From assembly GCA_029721435.1 (NCBI GenBank), contig CM056583.1, positions 49,951,620-50,015,619 of the forward strand: DNA of 64,000 bases, read 5' to 3'. Position 1 is the first letter of the stretch. Each line of letters begins with the position of its first letter. The stretch is from Gymnothorax reevesii. Taxonomy: Eukaryota > Chordata > Actinopteri > Anguilliformes > Muraenidae. Shown piece by piece: positions 35,275 to 46,824 of the stretch. Below the pieces are notes generated by a model that was given only the letters and a program-made list of their open reading frames with translations, was not told the origin of the DNA and did no database searches. The translations under genes were made by a program, and so were the position numbers.

Positions 35275-36360
35275 AAGGGGTTCTTTTTTTCTTGCTTTAG
35301 TGAATATCATGAATTTGGTTTTGTCCTTATTTAAGACAAGCTTCAACTCAATTAGATATCTTTGAATAGAGTTAAAATCATGCTGCAGATTAGATATGGC
35401 CTGCTGAACTGAAGAAGCGGTCGAGTAATGATGGTATCCTCGCATTTAAATGCAATTTACAATGATCCAAAGATAAGCCGATATTATTAATATAGATAGT
35501 GAATAACAAAGGGCCAAGAATTGAACCTTGTGGAACTCCTCTGCTGATTGGAGCACTTTGAGACTGAAGGTTTTCAAATGCAATAAATTGAGTCCTATCC
35601 TCAAGATAGTTTTTAAACCCATTACAAGCAGATTTGTCAAGACCAATGTCTGATAATCTTTTCAAAATAAGGGCATGATCAACAGTATCAAATGCCTTAG
35701 ACAGGTAAATGAAAAGGCTGCACACTGCTGACTGTTATCTAGTGCTTTTACGAAGTCATTTATAGCTAAACAAGTCGCAGTGACAGTGCTATGCCCAGAC
35801 CTGAAACCAGATTGGTGAGTATTCGAAATGCAATTTTCAGTTAAAAAGGATTGTAATTCAGAATGAACTAGGGACTCCAGAATCTTAGCCAGGCAAGACA
35901 ACCTGGATATTGGACGGTAATTATTTAAATTACTTGCATCTCCTCCTTTAAATAAAGGGAGAACATTAACAGTTTTCCATACTTTTGGTATGTTGCTTGT
36001 CACAATAGACATATTCAATACATGAGTCAGAGGATTGGCAATGAGTGAGGCAGAGAGTTTCAAAAGATATGGATCTATCAAGTCATCCCTTGTAGACTTA
36101 TTTACATTAATTTCAGTAAGAGCTTCAAGAACTTCCTCGGTTCAGATGCAACGTATAGAAAATGCAGTATTATTATTCAACAAATAAGAGGTTTTAGGAC
36201 AGGTAGATAGATCAGAGGTCCACTGCTTATCATTAGTCTGCTCGGGGAGACTTGGGTCTGTTACTTTGTTCATCTCAAAAAGATAGCCTGCTGAGAAAAA
36301 ATGCTGATTAAAAGCATTACTCATTTCAACTTTACCAGTAATCAAATTTGAATTTAAAAT
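35275..36360 (-). pseudogene. L2-clade LINE, reverse transcriptase region of ORF2
   Basis: From right to left on the minus strand: the pre-RT piece VEMSNAFNQHFFSAGYLFEM (36345-36142 frame); then IDPYLLKLSASLIANPLTHV, IPKVWKTVNVLPLFKGGDAS, NLNNYRPISRLSCLAKILES and HQSGFRSGHSTVTATCLAIN (36081-35662); then LSKAFDTVDHALILKRLSDI and GVPQGSILGPLLFTIYINNI (35725-35390); and finally an ISNLQHDFNSIQRYLIELKL and NKDKTKFMIF segment to 35275. The catalytic YADD is destroyed by a small indel at about 35431-35443, and stops separate the frames. The element cannot move. Confidence 0.92.
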
Positions 36361-38064
36361 ATATTTTACATCATTGTAATACTAATTTCACATGGATATT
36401 CTAGCTGCAAAGTGATGTAAAACTCCATGTATCATGATCCTCTGATATGACTGACATCAACTAACTTTTTTCAAGCATGTAGTATTGTGAAAATGATGGC
36501 TGTTCACCATGATGTCATTGGGGGACATTCTTGATATTTCAAAGTTGATGAATGATGACACATATTTTTACTGGGGGTGACAGTCACTTTATATTCGGGC
36601 ATGTTGAGGAGTTCAGGTGCTTTGATGGAGAGATCTCTGGTACTACTTGGGCAAGCATGAAGAACAAGACCATAAGTTAAAGGTTATCAGTGAGTGTAAG
36701 TTGGAAGGTAGCCGACAGCCAGTATACTACTGTAAATGAGCTCAGACGTAGAAGTTTCCATCAGTTGTCTCATATTGGAGAAAGTTGTCAACCAAATATT
36801 ACCATAGAAGTTATTATGATCCAGTAAATTAAGTTACTGAACTGCATGCTGCTATTACCCACCCAAAGCGGTGTTTGCCTCAACATGATGAATCGCAAAT
36901 GCGGACTCAAATATGAAATTAAAAAACCGAACAAACGAAGATGAAAGTTTTTTTTTTTTTTTTTTACTGTAAACACTAAACTTGACTTACTGTTCAAACA
37001 TTATGCTGTGAGAACCAGCTAGCTACCAGGAAGCACTGAACCATGGCCACTCTCTTTGTCACCATCTGGGTCAGATTAATGCCAGGCAGCTCACAGGCAC
37101 TTGCTAGTGGAAGGGGACATTAGATACACGATCCAAAAATGACTGGATATACATGTTGCCCCACTAAGCTCATTTGGCAACGAAGCTTGAAAAACCACAC
37201 AATGAATAGAACTACATGTCTTAAATCATCACTTTTTAGACAAAAATGTTTCATTGGTAAAATTTAGATTTAGATTCCATTGGTTCTTCCAGGAGCATTC
37301 AAGCTCCTATTCACTGTCCAAGGAGACTCCTAGACCAGACCTCCTGCAGCCCACAGGAAAATTTTTTATTGATTCATTTATTTTTTGCATGGCATTTTGT
37401 TTTTGGGAGGGGCCTTCTCCTGTGACTTGTGGGGGGCGACCCACAAATTTGCAGTATGCTCCTGACCAAGATTGAATGCAACTAATCTTCGATCCCTCAG
37501 ACAGCACTTCATTAGGAACTGACATGCTTCTGTGATAGACATAACGCAAGATCGTAACTACCTCAAAACGCCTGTGCCAGTGAACTCAGTATGTTGAGGC
37601 ATCATAAAATGCAAGTTAAGGCTCCACTAAGCAGAGAGGAAGCCATATATCAACACCACCCAGATGCATTGCTGACTTCTCAGGGCTCTAACTCATTAAA
37701 TGGGCTGATCTGAAGTGGGAAGGAGTGCTTTCATTTTGGAAATAATGAACATTGTGTTCTCAGGGCCAAAGAAAAGAGGGACTATAACCCATGATATCGG
37801 TGACATAATCAGATGTCAGCAACTGTCATGGTCTGCATTAGTGCTCTTGGCATGGTAAATTTGTTCTTTTCTAAAAGCACAATTAATGTAGAAGGGCACA
37901 CACACACATTTTAAAACATAAAATATGCTGCTTTCCAGGCATTGTCTTTTTTAAGACAGCCCTGCTTGTTTCACTATACCGTCAGGCTACACACGGCATA
38001 GCATGGCTTCGTAGCCACAGAATGCAGTAGATTAGCCTGTCTGCAGCCCAAACCCATCTCTCAT
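36361..38064. other. Unique non-coding stretch
   Basis: No supported gene. A T run of about 19 bases lies at 36948-36966. The frames at 37254-37475 (plus) and 37307-37549 (minus) overlap and show no domain. Confidence 0.45.
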
Positions 38065-38580
38065 TAGCCATGTTTACATGGCATGCTCGTAATCAGACTG
38101 AAGCATAATCATAATAAAATGCCCTCATATAAACACCTTGAACTGAATGAAATGCCTCAATCTGACAGAAAATCTGAGCCGACGGCCAGGCAAATGCTCC
38201 ATCAGACTGTTTCAGTTTCTTGGACCTTTGTGAGCATGTTTGGTAAGCCCCAGAACAGTGATGACGCCTTGACGTTGCATTCATACACATGAAAAAACAT
38301 GGCGCCATTCATCAAAAACAGGTCAACAGCCAAGACAAGATTTCTTTAAACTAGTTTAAGAGCATTGAAAATAGTGGAACAGAACCCTCAATATGACGTG
38401 GATGCCTCATCCACATGCAAAACCAGTTAAAATGGAAATAAGTTAAACCAAAATGTTGGCGACAAGGACACATAAACATGCATAACCTATCAGCCTCTTC
38501 CATGTAAATGGTGCACATGAATTAATCAATATGATTAATGAAAATCTGAATGAAAAAACGTGTGCATGTAAAGGTAATTA
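38065..38580. mobile_element. Possible MITE with TTTACATG ends
   Basis: The left end CCATGTTTACATGGCATGCT and, read back, the right end ACCTTTACATGCACACG are similar, and ATCAGACTGAA near 38093 matches TTCAGATTTTCATTAAT read back from the right. Sequences of this kind are common fish non-autonomous elements. Similarity of the arms is weak and no target duplication is clear. Confidence 0.4.
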
Positions 38581-38607
38581 CTGAAAAATAGCCCCACAAA
38601 GCGGGCA

Positions 38608-38840
38608 TTACCCCTCAGCCCTTGGATTGCTTGGAATGAATATAAATTGACAAAGAAGATTTCAAGTTATCGTGCGGAATAAAAAATTCAAGATGGCAGC
38701 CGTGGCAGCCATACTGAACATCCAAGCGCTGTCAAAATTGATAGGCTTCTGTAGGTACGCAAGACCAAGGAACACGGCAAAAATGGCGTTGATTGATGAA
38801 GTCTTTTTCAAATCTTTTTCAAGTCAGGGCTGAGGGGTAA
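38608..38840. mobile_element. Short MITE-like element with TTACCCCTCAGCCCT ends
   Basis: TTACCCCTCAGCCCTTG (38608-38624) and CAAGTCAGGGCTGAGGGGTAA (38820-38840) are inverted repeats with two mismatches. The core of about 190 bp is non-coding. Family unknown. Confidence 0.6.
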
Positions 38841-39652
38841 AAAGTCTAGCAAATCCAAAATACAAAGTGCAAAATACTACAAATGAGGCCTCAGAATGTT
38901 GACCGAATAAAGTTCTTTATCAAGCAAGTATGGGAACCACTTCCACTTTTCAAACTCCAACAATTAGTGTAGTCAGAGCCAAAAAAACCACTGACACTAA
39001 AAAAAGGGTTTATATTACAGTGCTGGACATGCACCAGTCCCCACCTGAACTATGTTGCAGACAAAATAACTGTGATTTTCGAAAACTATAAGGATGTTAA
39101 GATAACATGTTTTGTTTTTCCTTCGTACTTCTTTTCAATTGAACAAAGTTTAAAAGGGATTTGTATATCACTGCTTGCTTGTCGTTTTATTTAAATTTTA
39201 CACATCATCCAATTTTTTCTTTGTGAGCTTGTATAATTGAAATAATAATATTTTGTATTGTACAACAACCAAAAATTTGACACTGCCATGATGTATTAGG
39301 ATGGAAATATTGTCCATGAAAATATAAGGAGCAGCAACTTCTGAAGGAATTAATACCGTAATTAATTTGTATTCACTTTTCTAACATCGCTTACCTACCA
39401 GATGAGTTTGACAGAGGCATGATGCATCTCAGTTCTGCAATTGTGCCCACTTATTGCTGCACCGAAACCAAAAATAGAAAAACATTAAACGTGCTTGTAA
39501 AAATATTAAAAGTGGTTTCAGCTCAAGAGGGAAGTAAAGGCAATCATTAACTTTCTTAATTCATTTTTACATTTGTTTTTGTCCCCTAATTCAGGTTCAA
39601 AATTTTATAGAGCTATATTTTTTTATTTTTTAAGCCTACACATAAATACTTG
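38841..39652. other. AT-rich non-coding stretch
   Basis: No gene or repeat is recognised. Confidence 0.4.
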
Positions 39653-40440
39653 ACATGACCAAAAGTATGTGATCACCAGCTCATCCAACATTAGGTCCAA
39701 AATCATAAGCAACTAGACGGTTTGGTCGCCCGCAACCGCATGGGCGTAGCCTGCAAAAGCCTCGTTTTCCCCTTTTTTGCGTATTTTCAGCCAATACTGT
39801 CGTCACGGCAACCAAAATTGATAGGTGTCATAGCTGGAGTACAACACATGTCCATACCAAATATGAAAGGAATCAGTCAAAAATTACAGCCTGTAGAGCA
39901 TCCACAAGGAAGTGTCAACGGACACGGACGCGGTGGAGGCAACGGCGGAGACAACAAACATGAATCCACAGTAGTTGCCCGACTTTGTCCGGGGGCAACA
40001 GATATTCGTTGTTCCCCCTTTGTAACTGAGGCCAACTCCACTATTATGGGGAGGTTTTCCATGAGATTTTATTGCATGGTTGGGATATTTTCTTCCATGC
40101 AAGTCAGAAAATCATTAAGTAAAGTGATTCTGTGTAATTGGGCTACAAAGGCAGGTTTTGCAGTAGATCTCAATGGTTTTGATGAGGTTGAGGTATAGGC
40201 CAGTGAAGTTCTCCCACACTGATCTCCACACACCACACATCGACTTCGCTCTGTGCTTAGTGCACGGCTCTGCTGAAACTGGACAGGAAAGTCCATCAAA
40301 CCTCTGGAGGCACAGAATTATCTCGAGAGTGGTTGCAAACTAGTCTGTCATGATATAACCTTCAATGGAAAAGACGTGGTCTGGTCTGAGCAAGGTAAAA
40401 AGCATAACAAGAATACACATACTTTTGGGTGTGTCGTGTA
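39653..40440 (-). mobile_element. Decayed Tc1-like transposon type A, split by a foldback element
   Basis: The left end GACCAAAAGTATGTGATCAC (39657) and the right end ACACATACTTTTGGGTGTG (40418) are the inverted termini of the family also seen at 5325. Inside, GCCAACTCCACTATTATGG (40031) and GGCCAGTGAAGTTCTCCCAC (40198) follow the order of intact copies. A GC-rich element of about 290 bp (39720-40008) interrupts it. No intact transposase frame remains. Confidence 0.75.
39720..40008 (+). mobile_element. Foldback element F6 inside the Tc1-like copy
   Basis: A GC- and CpG-rich insert with a body TGTCCATACCAAATATGAAA then GGAATCAGTCAAAAATTACA, then a GGACACGGACGCGG run (39921-39934), then a terminal hairpin GTTGCCC (39974-39980) with GGGGGCAAC (39991-39999). 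The start GGTCGCCCGCAACC (39724) is a partial inverted match to the end. The layout matches F2-F4, but the sequence family differs. Confidence 0.7.
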
Positions 40441-40474
40441 CACTGCAGAATCAAAGGCAAGTGCAACGATCAGC

Positions 40475-41470
40475 TGAATCATTATTACCACTGTCTAATA
40501 TCGTGCAGATCCCCCCTTTGTGCCACAAAAGCAGCCCTGAACCACTCAGGCTAGGACTCCACAAGACCTCTGAAAGTGTCCCGTGGTATCTGGAACCAAA
40601 TTTTCTGCCACAGATCCTTTAAATCCCGTAAGAATTTTTTTTTCCAGCAGATCCCACAGATGCTCGATTGTATGGCGATCGAGGGAATTCTTAGGCTAAG
40701 TCAACACCATGAAATCTTCATCCTGTTCCTCAAACCGTTCCTGAACAATTTCTGCAGTGCAGCAGGTTGCATTATCCTACTGAAAGGGGCCACTGCCACC
40801 GGGACTATAGCTGTCATGAAGGGGTGTACTTAGTCTGCAACAATGTTTATTTTGGTGGTAAATTTCAAAGGAACATCCACACCAATTCCAGAACCTATGG
40901 TTTCCTTTGCAGAACATTGCCCGAAGCATCACATTGCCTCAGCAAGCTTGCCTTCTTCACATGGTGCATCCTGGTGCTGCCTCTTCCCCAGGTAAGCAAG
41001 GCACATGCACCCAGCCATTAAATGATCCAAAAAAAAAAAAAAACGTGATTCATCAGACTAGGCCACCTGCCTCCATTGCTCCATGGTCCAGCTCTGATGC
41101 TGTCGTGTCCATTATAAGCGCTTTCGGCAGGTGGACAGAAGTCAGCAGGGGGCGCTACACAGCCCCATATGCGGAAAGCTGTGATGCACTATGTGTTCTA
41201 CCATAGCCAGCATCAACTTTCTCAGCAATTTGCGCCATAGTAGCTCCTCTGAGGGATCAAACCAGACTGACTAGCCTTAGCTCCCCATGCAGATCAGGGA
41301 ACCCGTCGCCAGTTAATTAGCTGTCCTCCGTCGAACCACAAGCCTCTGACTACTGCATACCACGAACACTCCACAAGAGAACAGGTATTAGAAATGCTTT
41401 GATCCAGTTGTCTAGCCATCACAATTTGGCGCTTGTCAAAGTAACTCATATCCTTTATTCATTACTGAAC
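40475..41470 (-). pseudogene. Tc1-like transposon type B, nearly full-length dead copy
   Basis: Read on the minus strand, the whole transposase is traceable: the N-terminal region near 41440-41400 (TTTGACAAGCGCCAAATTGT), the catalytic block near 41065-41045, the region after the second Asp near 40930-40800, and IEHLWDLL near 40665-40640 in the third catalytic segment. In the WSDES block the Trp codon is now a stop (41058-41060), and a 15-base A run sits inside the coding region at 41029-41043. Further frameshifts are present. The plus-strand frames at 40365-41206 are shadows of this copy. Confidence 0.9.
41142..41156 (+). promoter_or_regulatory. CTCF-like motif in a Tc1-like copy
   Basis: TCAGCAGGGGGCGCT matches the CTCF core at 14 of 15 positions. 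It arose inside a dead Tc1-like transposase region. Binding is not shown. Confidence 0.3.
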
Positions 41471-42806
41471 AAGTCATTTTTAGTGGAGGTTGTACTGTTG
41501 TATACTTCATAAACAGTCCACATTCTGTATGTTATGTTTCCAGTATTCATTGAATAACACAGTGCAGCACTTGAAGGCAACAATATATAGATGGGTGTCA
41601 CACAGCTGCCTCAACGCCAAGACCAGGTTTCTGATGTGTAGAATTCCTGCAGTGCCGACATTTATTGAATTCTCACTGTGCTGTGTATTTGCACCGATCC
41701 GCATCCCTAAAAAGCGACTCGGCCCAATTTCTACCCACGCAGAGGAAAGAGGGATGGAAAAAAAATCAACCTTCTCTGCTCTCAACTTTCTGGTTGTGCC
41801 CTATGGGTTGGAAATAGCAGGGTCCTGGCCTCTTCATCATTACCAACCAACAGTCACCATGTTACAGAACTCTAGAATTGAAAGACATGTCAAGAAAATA
41901 ATTTCTTTTACTTCTTTAACCTTATACCCACAGCTATGCAATTTTGTATCCTAATTGATTTCCCAATAATGTCTTTGTCGTCGCATGTTTCAAGATTCCA
42001 AAAAAGTGAGAAAATAAGACTAATTTTAAATAAATTAACTGTGTCATTTGTGGTGCATGGCTGCACAGGGTGCCATAAAAATCCAATAAAAATTTGCTTA
42101 ATTCTTCTCCAGTCGACTGATCAATTAAATTCAGGAAGAAACAATAAAAAATAAAGCATTATCAACACATCAGCCAAGCACCAACTTCTGAGGTCATGAC
42201 AGTTATGAGAATACCTGCAGTAATCTGCTTCAGTACATAGATTTTTTTCAATTAAATGTTTCCTATTTGCTATCGTTCTTGTGCCTTTTCTTCCCTTCAT
42301 GCAATTTTTACACCTGCAGATCAGATAAGGCAGGCTTTTAGTTGGCTGCATGTTACACATCAATAAAAACAGAAATCACTGAATAGCAGGAATAATGACA
42401 CATTTGAAAGAATAGCAGTGGGGCTCGCAGGGAGAGAAACAGTAGAAAACCGCATCAGAGAATAGAAAATTACCAAATTTGTCTAAATTGCTTTGTTATC
42501 AGTCATCAAATGAGCGAGAATTCGAACTCAATAATATGTCTCTGAACTCAATTGATTCAGTTTTGCCTTCAATGTTGTCCCTAGGAATTAACTTATGAGA
42601 AAAGTATCCAGCATGATCTTGCACACAAGACCTATGAAAGCAAAGCATATTATTTAATTTAGATTTAGCAAAGTTAGCAAAGCTTTACTAGCTAGATAAA
42701 TTAATGTATTTATCTTGGTTAATTAACCAAAAAGAACCCACCATGATAGTTTCAAAAGCCCTTTTCAAAAATGTGTTCCTGGTGGTTCATTTGGCCCGTT
42801 TTATGT
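41471..42806. other. Unique non-coding stretch
   Basis: Frames at 41490-41954 (plus, 154 codons) and 41507-41785 (minus) overlap one another and show no domain or splice context; I do not support either as a gene. Confidence 0.4.
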
Positions 42807-43037
42807 ACCTAACAGGAAGTGATATTGAATTCTTTTTTTCCCCCACTGAAATTATAAAATGCATAAGTTGGTATGTGGAGTCTTAAAAAGTCTTGAAAAG
42901 AACCACTGTATGTATTGCAGTTACCTAACAGGAAGTGATATTGAATTCTTTTTTCCCCCACTGAAATTATAAAATGCATTAGTTGGTATGTGGAGTCTTA
43001 AAAAGTCTTAAAAAGAACCACTGTATGTATTGCAGTT
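42807..43037 (+). repeat. Recent tandem duplication, two copies of 116 bp
   Basis: ACCTAACAGGAAGTGATATT begins at 42807 and again at 42923. The copies (42807-42922 and 42923-43037) differ only by a few substitutions, such as CATAAGT against CATTAGT and CTTGAAAAG against CTTAAAAAG, and by a T-run length change. No coding capacity. Confidence 0.95.
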
Positions 43038-43514
43038 AATATCAAACAAAGATATGAACTAAACCCTCCAGAGTGGCAAATGCCTATGAGGAAAGCTTAA
43101 TATAAAAAGGTGGCGAGTAAGAGATGATTGACTGATTCATTAAAACAAATCCTGTCAGTTTTTTTTTTTAGGTGTTTATGACTGATCTCCCACAACAAAA
43201 AAACTCTGCAATAGACCTCCACTAACCAAAATTTCTTTCAGTATCAAATTGAATCCAGTGATTAACCTTTATCTGGCCCCATTTTCCCCTGCCAAATGTA
43301 ATTTTAGCATTAGTCTCAACACAGAATGTGTGGTGGAGGGCTTATGTGGAAAGAAAAAAGGTGGGGCAGCGAAGGAAAAAAAAAATCAATAATGGAGCCA
43401 CTCCAGTGACTGACACGAATGCTTGCCATGGAACTGTATCAGCAGATTCAGTGAGGCATACAGTAAAGTCTAATCCCCATTGTGTTGGATGTGCACGTTA
43501 AAATGGCGACATTA
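43038..43514. other. Non-coding stretch
   Basis: Contains short T and A runs near 43160 and 43376. No gene is seen. Confidence 0.4.
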
Positions 43515-43745
43515 TCACCAGCATGCCAGAGGAGCTTTATGTTTTTTGTTGCATTCTCCTATTAATCCAGTTTGCCATCTCTCGTAATGTGTATTCCTGC
43601 CGCAGAGATTGCACTGTGTTTTGGGTATTCTACCTATTGTGTTTCTGATAGAGTTTACCAGGTCAGACTGGATTCTCAGCTTGGTCTGAAGATATTCCAT
43701 CAAGAGAGGTCTCAAGTCTCTAAACTGGCTGTACCAGCCCCCCAC
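43515..43745 (-). other. Unassigned protein-like open frame
   Basis: A 76-codon minus-strand frame contains FRDLRPLLMEYLQTKLRIQS, then DLVNSIRNTIGRIPKTQCNL and CGRNTHYERWQTGL. Its composition is more protein-like than the chance frames around it, and it holds a CxxC pair. I do not recognise the family. It lacks a good splice acceptor on the minus strand (the upstream sequence is purine-rich), while a pyrimidine-rich AG (43569) lies on the opposite strand. It could be a diverged exon, an old transposon piece or chance. Confidence 0.25.
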
Positions 43746-45520
43746 CCAACCTCCCAGTAGATGGCACTACACTTCTTAATGCCAGACTCTCAATAACCCA
43801 GACCATACCTCCTCATATCCTTCTTCAATCCTGCGGATATTTACAACTACTACTCCAGCTATGAACTGGATCTCTAGTTGAGGAGGAAGTAGCATGGCAT
43901 TCAACGTGCAGAACTGAGATATGAGCCACTTAGCAACTGGGCAGAGGATGGCTGGTGGCCCAGAATTCCAAAAGGAGAGAGAAAATGGCATGTGAGACCG
44001 GATATAATTTACCAGGAGTAATTTATCATCATCATCTAACACTCTTTCAGGTCACTGTCACAGCAGGCGCAGAAGCCACTGCATGCAGTGAGCAAAAGCA
44101 GGAATGCACGGGTCACCAAACAGCCTGGACAGGTCGCAAGCTTATCAGTGGGAAATAGTCTTTCACTATGTTTTAGCTTGTGAAAGTTTCAGGTCCAAAA
44201 ACATTTCAACAATTTTAGTAATTTTAGCTTTCTGTGTAACGGCAATGGATTTGAAACTAGACGATATTTAATTTGCCCGCAGGCTAGATTTTCAGCTTTT
44301 ATTTTAGGGTTTTATCAAAAATGTTAAGTAGGGACCCTGCAGAAATTACGAGAATTTGTACATGTACCCCCTTTTTTTCAGACTCAAAAGTGAATTGCCA
44401 AAAAAAAAAAAAAAAAAAACATCATAAATTGAACTGTCATTTTTAATACTGACGGCATAACACACAGCGGTGCAGCAGGGTCTGCACAAGCAGCACTTTA
44501 ACAACAAATAGCACAAAATCACCACAAGAAACGGTAAATTCAGCTGTAATAAACAGCTTAAATGACATCACCTAATCATTGCCTGCCTCAATTTACAGCC
44601 AACTGTTACAGTTAAGTACAGTCAAATATCATTTCATCATGATGACATGTTAATCTTGTCATGAGTATAATATCAGCAGCTAGAATAGAACTCTGATGGC
44701 CCTAAATACCAGAGTAAAGGCTCACTGTAAATTCTAAAATTTAATGCTTGTTCTTGCAATAACCTAAATACATTCACTGGATGCTTACTCTATGCTCAGG
44801 ATGACTGTTGGAATGAACAATTAGCCGCTATGTGTTCTCAAATAACTTATAGATAAAGAAGGTATAGGAAAAAATAATGCCCAACTTGGCATTTTAATTC
44901 CATTTGGTATACATGATGCGTTATTGACATCTAGCCTAACCACCTATTTAAAAAGGCTACAATTAAGTTCTCATTACCATAGTGCAATAAATCTCAGCAG
45001 GTGCTTTGTGTGGGAGTCAGCAAACTACTTTGCATTTATTCTTTCCTCCTCTCAAAATAATATCCACTTTTTTATCAGCAGTTAATAGAATCCACATAAT
45101 TTAATCATGTCTAATATATTTCCAGATTGCACTGAACATCGCAGAGAAGGAGCCATGCATTAGATTTTGAACTCCAGCCATGAAAAAGAAAGAATGGAAA
45201 CAATTTTTTTCACAAAGGGCACCAGCAAGGATTGGGCTTCACTGCAGGCCACACTTCCCACATGACAGCAACATTCAAAACAGGGTTTTTAAGGGCCCCT
45301 GACATTTCGGGCACTCAAAATCATCCTAACCTCATGCACCAAATACCATACAGAGCCACCACTTGCTGCCACTGTAAAATGCTTGAAACTGGCAATGTAT
45401 TAGTAATTGCAAGAGCACATAATCAGCATCATCTGCCTATTTGTTAACACTCAAGCTTTTTTTTCCTTTCGTTCTCATGGCAGCGTAGAACATTTTTTGC
45501 AGAATTAACTGCTGTGCCAG
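43746..45520. other. Unique non-coding stretch
   Basis: An A run of about 19 bases lies at 44401-44419. No gene or element is recognised. Confidence 0.4.
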
Positions 45521-45690
45521 CCTTATGAAAAATTACCGCAAAATACTACAGTAAAAATACTATAGTTTTTTTAATGGTATTTTTGCAGAATTATTATAGA
45601 TATACAAAAGTAAGTCTGTAGTTTACTATAGTGATGCTAAAGTAAATCACAAAAGTCAAACTCAATTTTAAATCAATTTTACTGTAGTTA
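45521..45690. repeat. AT-rich self-complementary patch
   Basis: ACTACAGTAAAAATACTATAG near 45546 and TGTAGTTTACTATAGTGATG near 45627 are mutually complementary in part, with TTTACTGTAGTTAAATGAG near 45678. This resembles short fish MITEs but the arms are weak. Confidence 0.3.
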
Positions 45691-46139
45691 AATGAGTGTA
45701 ACTAGTTCAGGCAGGCAACTCGAGAAGAGCTACGTCAGCTGACAGCAGCCTGGTAAGCTACCAGCACGTCAGCACCAGCAGGCGAACAATTGGAGGATAC
45801 ACATCACGAGGTCATGCAGCGGTCTATTTGAAAGACGTCAAGCTCACTTGCTTCCGCTGCTGTTCGCAATGACGTTTCATGCTATGCAACATGCTGTTTG
45901 GTTTTTGCTTGATGTTTACACTGGCGCTTGCAGCAGTCCCTCGCTACGCAGATTGCTTTTGCTGCCTTTTCGGTTATTATGCTGCGATTCTGTTTCTGCT
46001 AAGTTTACAATATGTTGTTGCTTGTGCTTCTTCTTGGCTTTTGGCATGTATTCTCTGTGTTCCAGGATTAATGGGCGCCTGATGAAATTGAATTAGCCTA
46101 CTGCTGCAATCATATTTTATCTTGTTAGTGTTGCGACTG
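45691..46139. other. Non-coding stretch
   Basis: Two overlapping plus-strand frames (45848-46096 and 45879-46082) encode hydrophobic peptides, but they share the same DNA in different frames and have no homology that I recognise. Confidence 0.35.
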
Positions 46140-46790
46140 GTAAAGTGCGCGTGAACGCCCCTAAAACGCTATTTTCAAATCGAAAACCCAAGATAATTCT
46201 GATTCAAGTGAGGTTCCTCCTATAAGTCAAAATGACGGTCTATGGACTGATTCAGTTGGAGACCTGGTTCCTGTCTAGACGCGGAACGCCAATTTCTCCA
46301 AACCGACGGGGTCCGTTTACCACATCGGCAGCTTCTGTGCAACCCTGGAATCCAAATATGCTGGATCTTTCCCTCCACTGCGGAGTCCTGGACCATCTGA
46401 GCTGAAGTTGCTGCTGTGCTGCTGTCCTAATCTGGTCCGGATCCTGTTCAGGCCCTTCCTCGACATCTCACTTCCTGGAGCTAGACACCATTGTTTTGAT
46501 GCCATTTTATTCTATTATTGCTTTAATTAGCTAGCCCGCGGAGGATGGGCTCCCCCACTATAGCCAGGTTCCTCCTGAGATTTCTTCCCACTGGGGAGTT
46601 TTTTCTCACCACTGTTTGAGAATTTTTCTCCCTACTGGGAGTTTTTTGCCTCATTTTGCTCTAGTGGGGATTAGGTTGGGCACTGCCCTTTCATTTATTT
46701 AATCGCTCAACATAAAGCGTCTTTGTGATAGACTGTGAAAAGCGCTATACAAATAATTGAATAGAAAAATTTGAATTGAATTAAAAATAA
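46140..46790 (+). repeat. Fish interspersed repeat ending in a SINE/L2-like tail
   Basis: The segment GGAGGATGGGCTCCCCCACT (46541), then TTCCTCCTGAGATTTCTTCC and GGGAGTTTTTT, then CTCTAGTGGGGATTAGGTTG (46660), and the tail GAAAAGCGCTATACAAATAA (46737) with TTGAATTGAATT are those of a very common fish repeat. Its left limit is uncertain. No coding capacity. Confidence 0.7.
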
Positions 46791-46824
46791 TAAATTGCTT
46801 GCGCAGGTGGTTGGCTGGCCATAC

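Noticed and set aside
40365..41206. Chain of plus-strand frames of 84-99 codons
   Set aside because: They are antisense shadows of the Tc1-like transposase on the minus strand.
41490..41954. 154-codon plus-strand frame
   Set aside because: It has an overlapping antisense frame of 92 codons, no domain, no splice or promoter context and low-complexity stretches.
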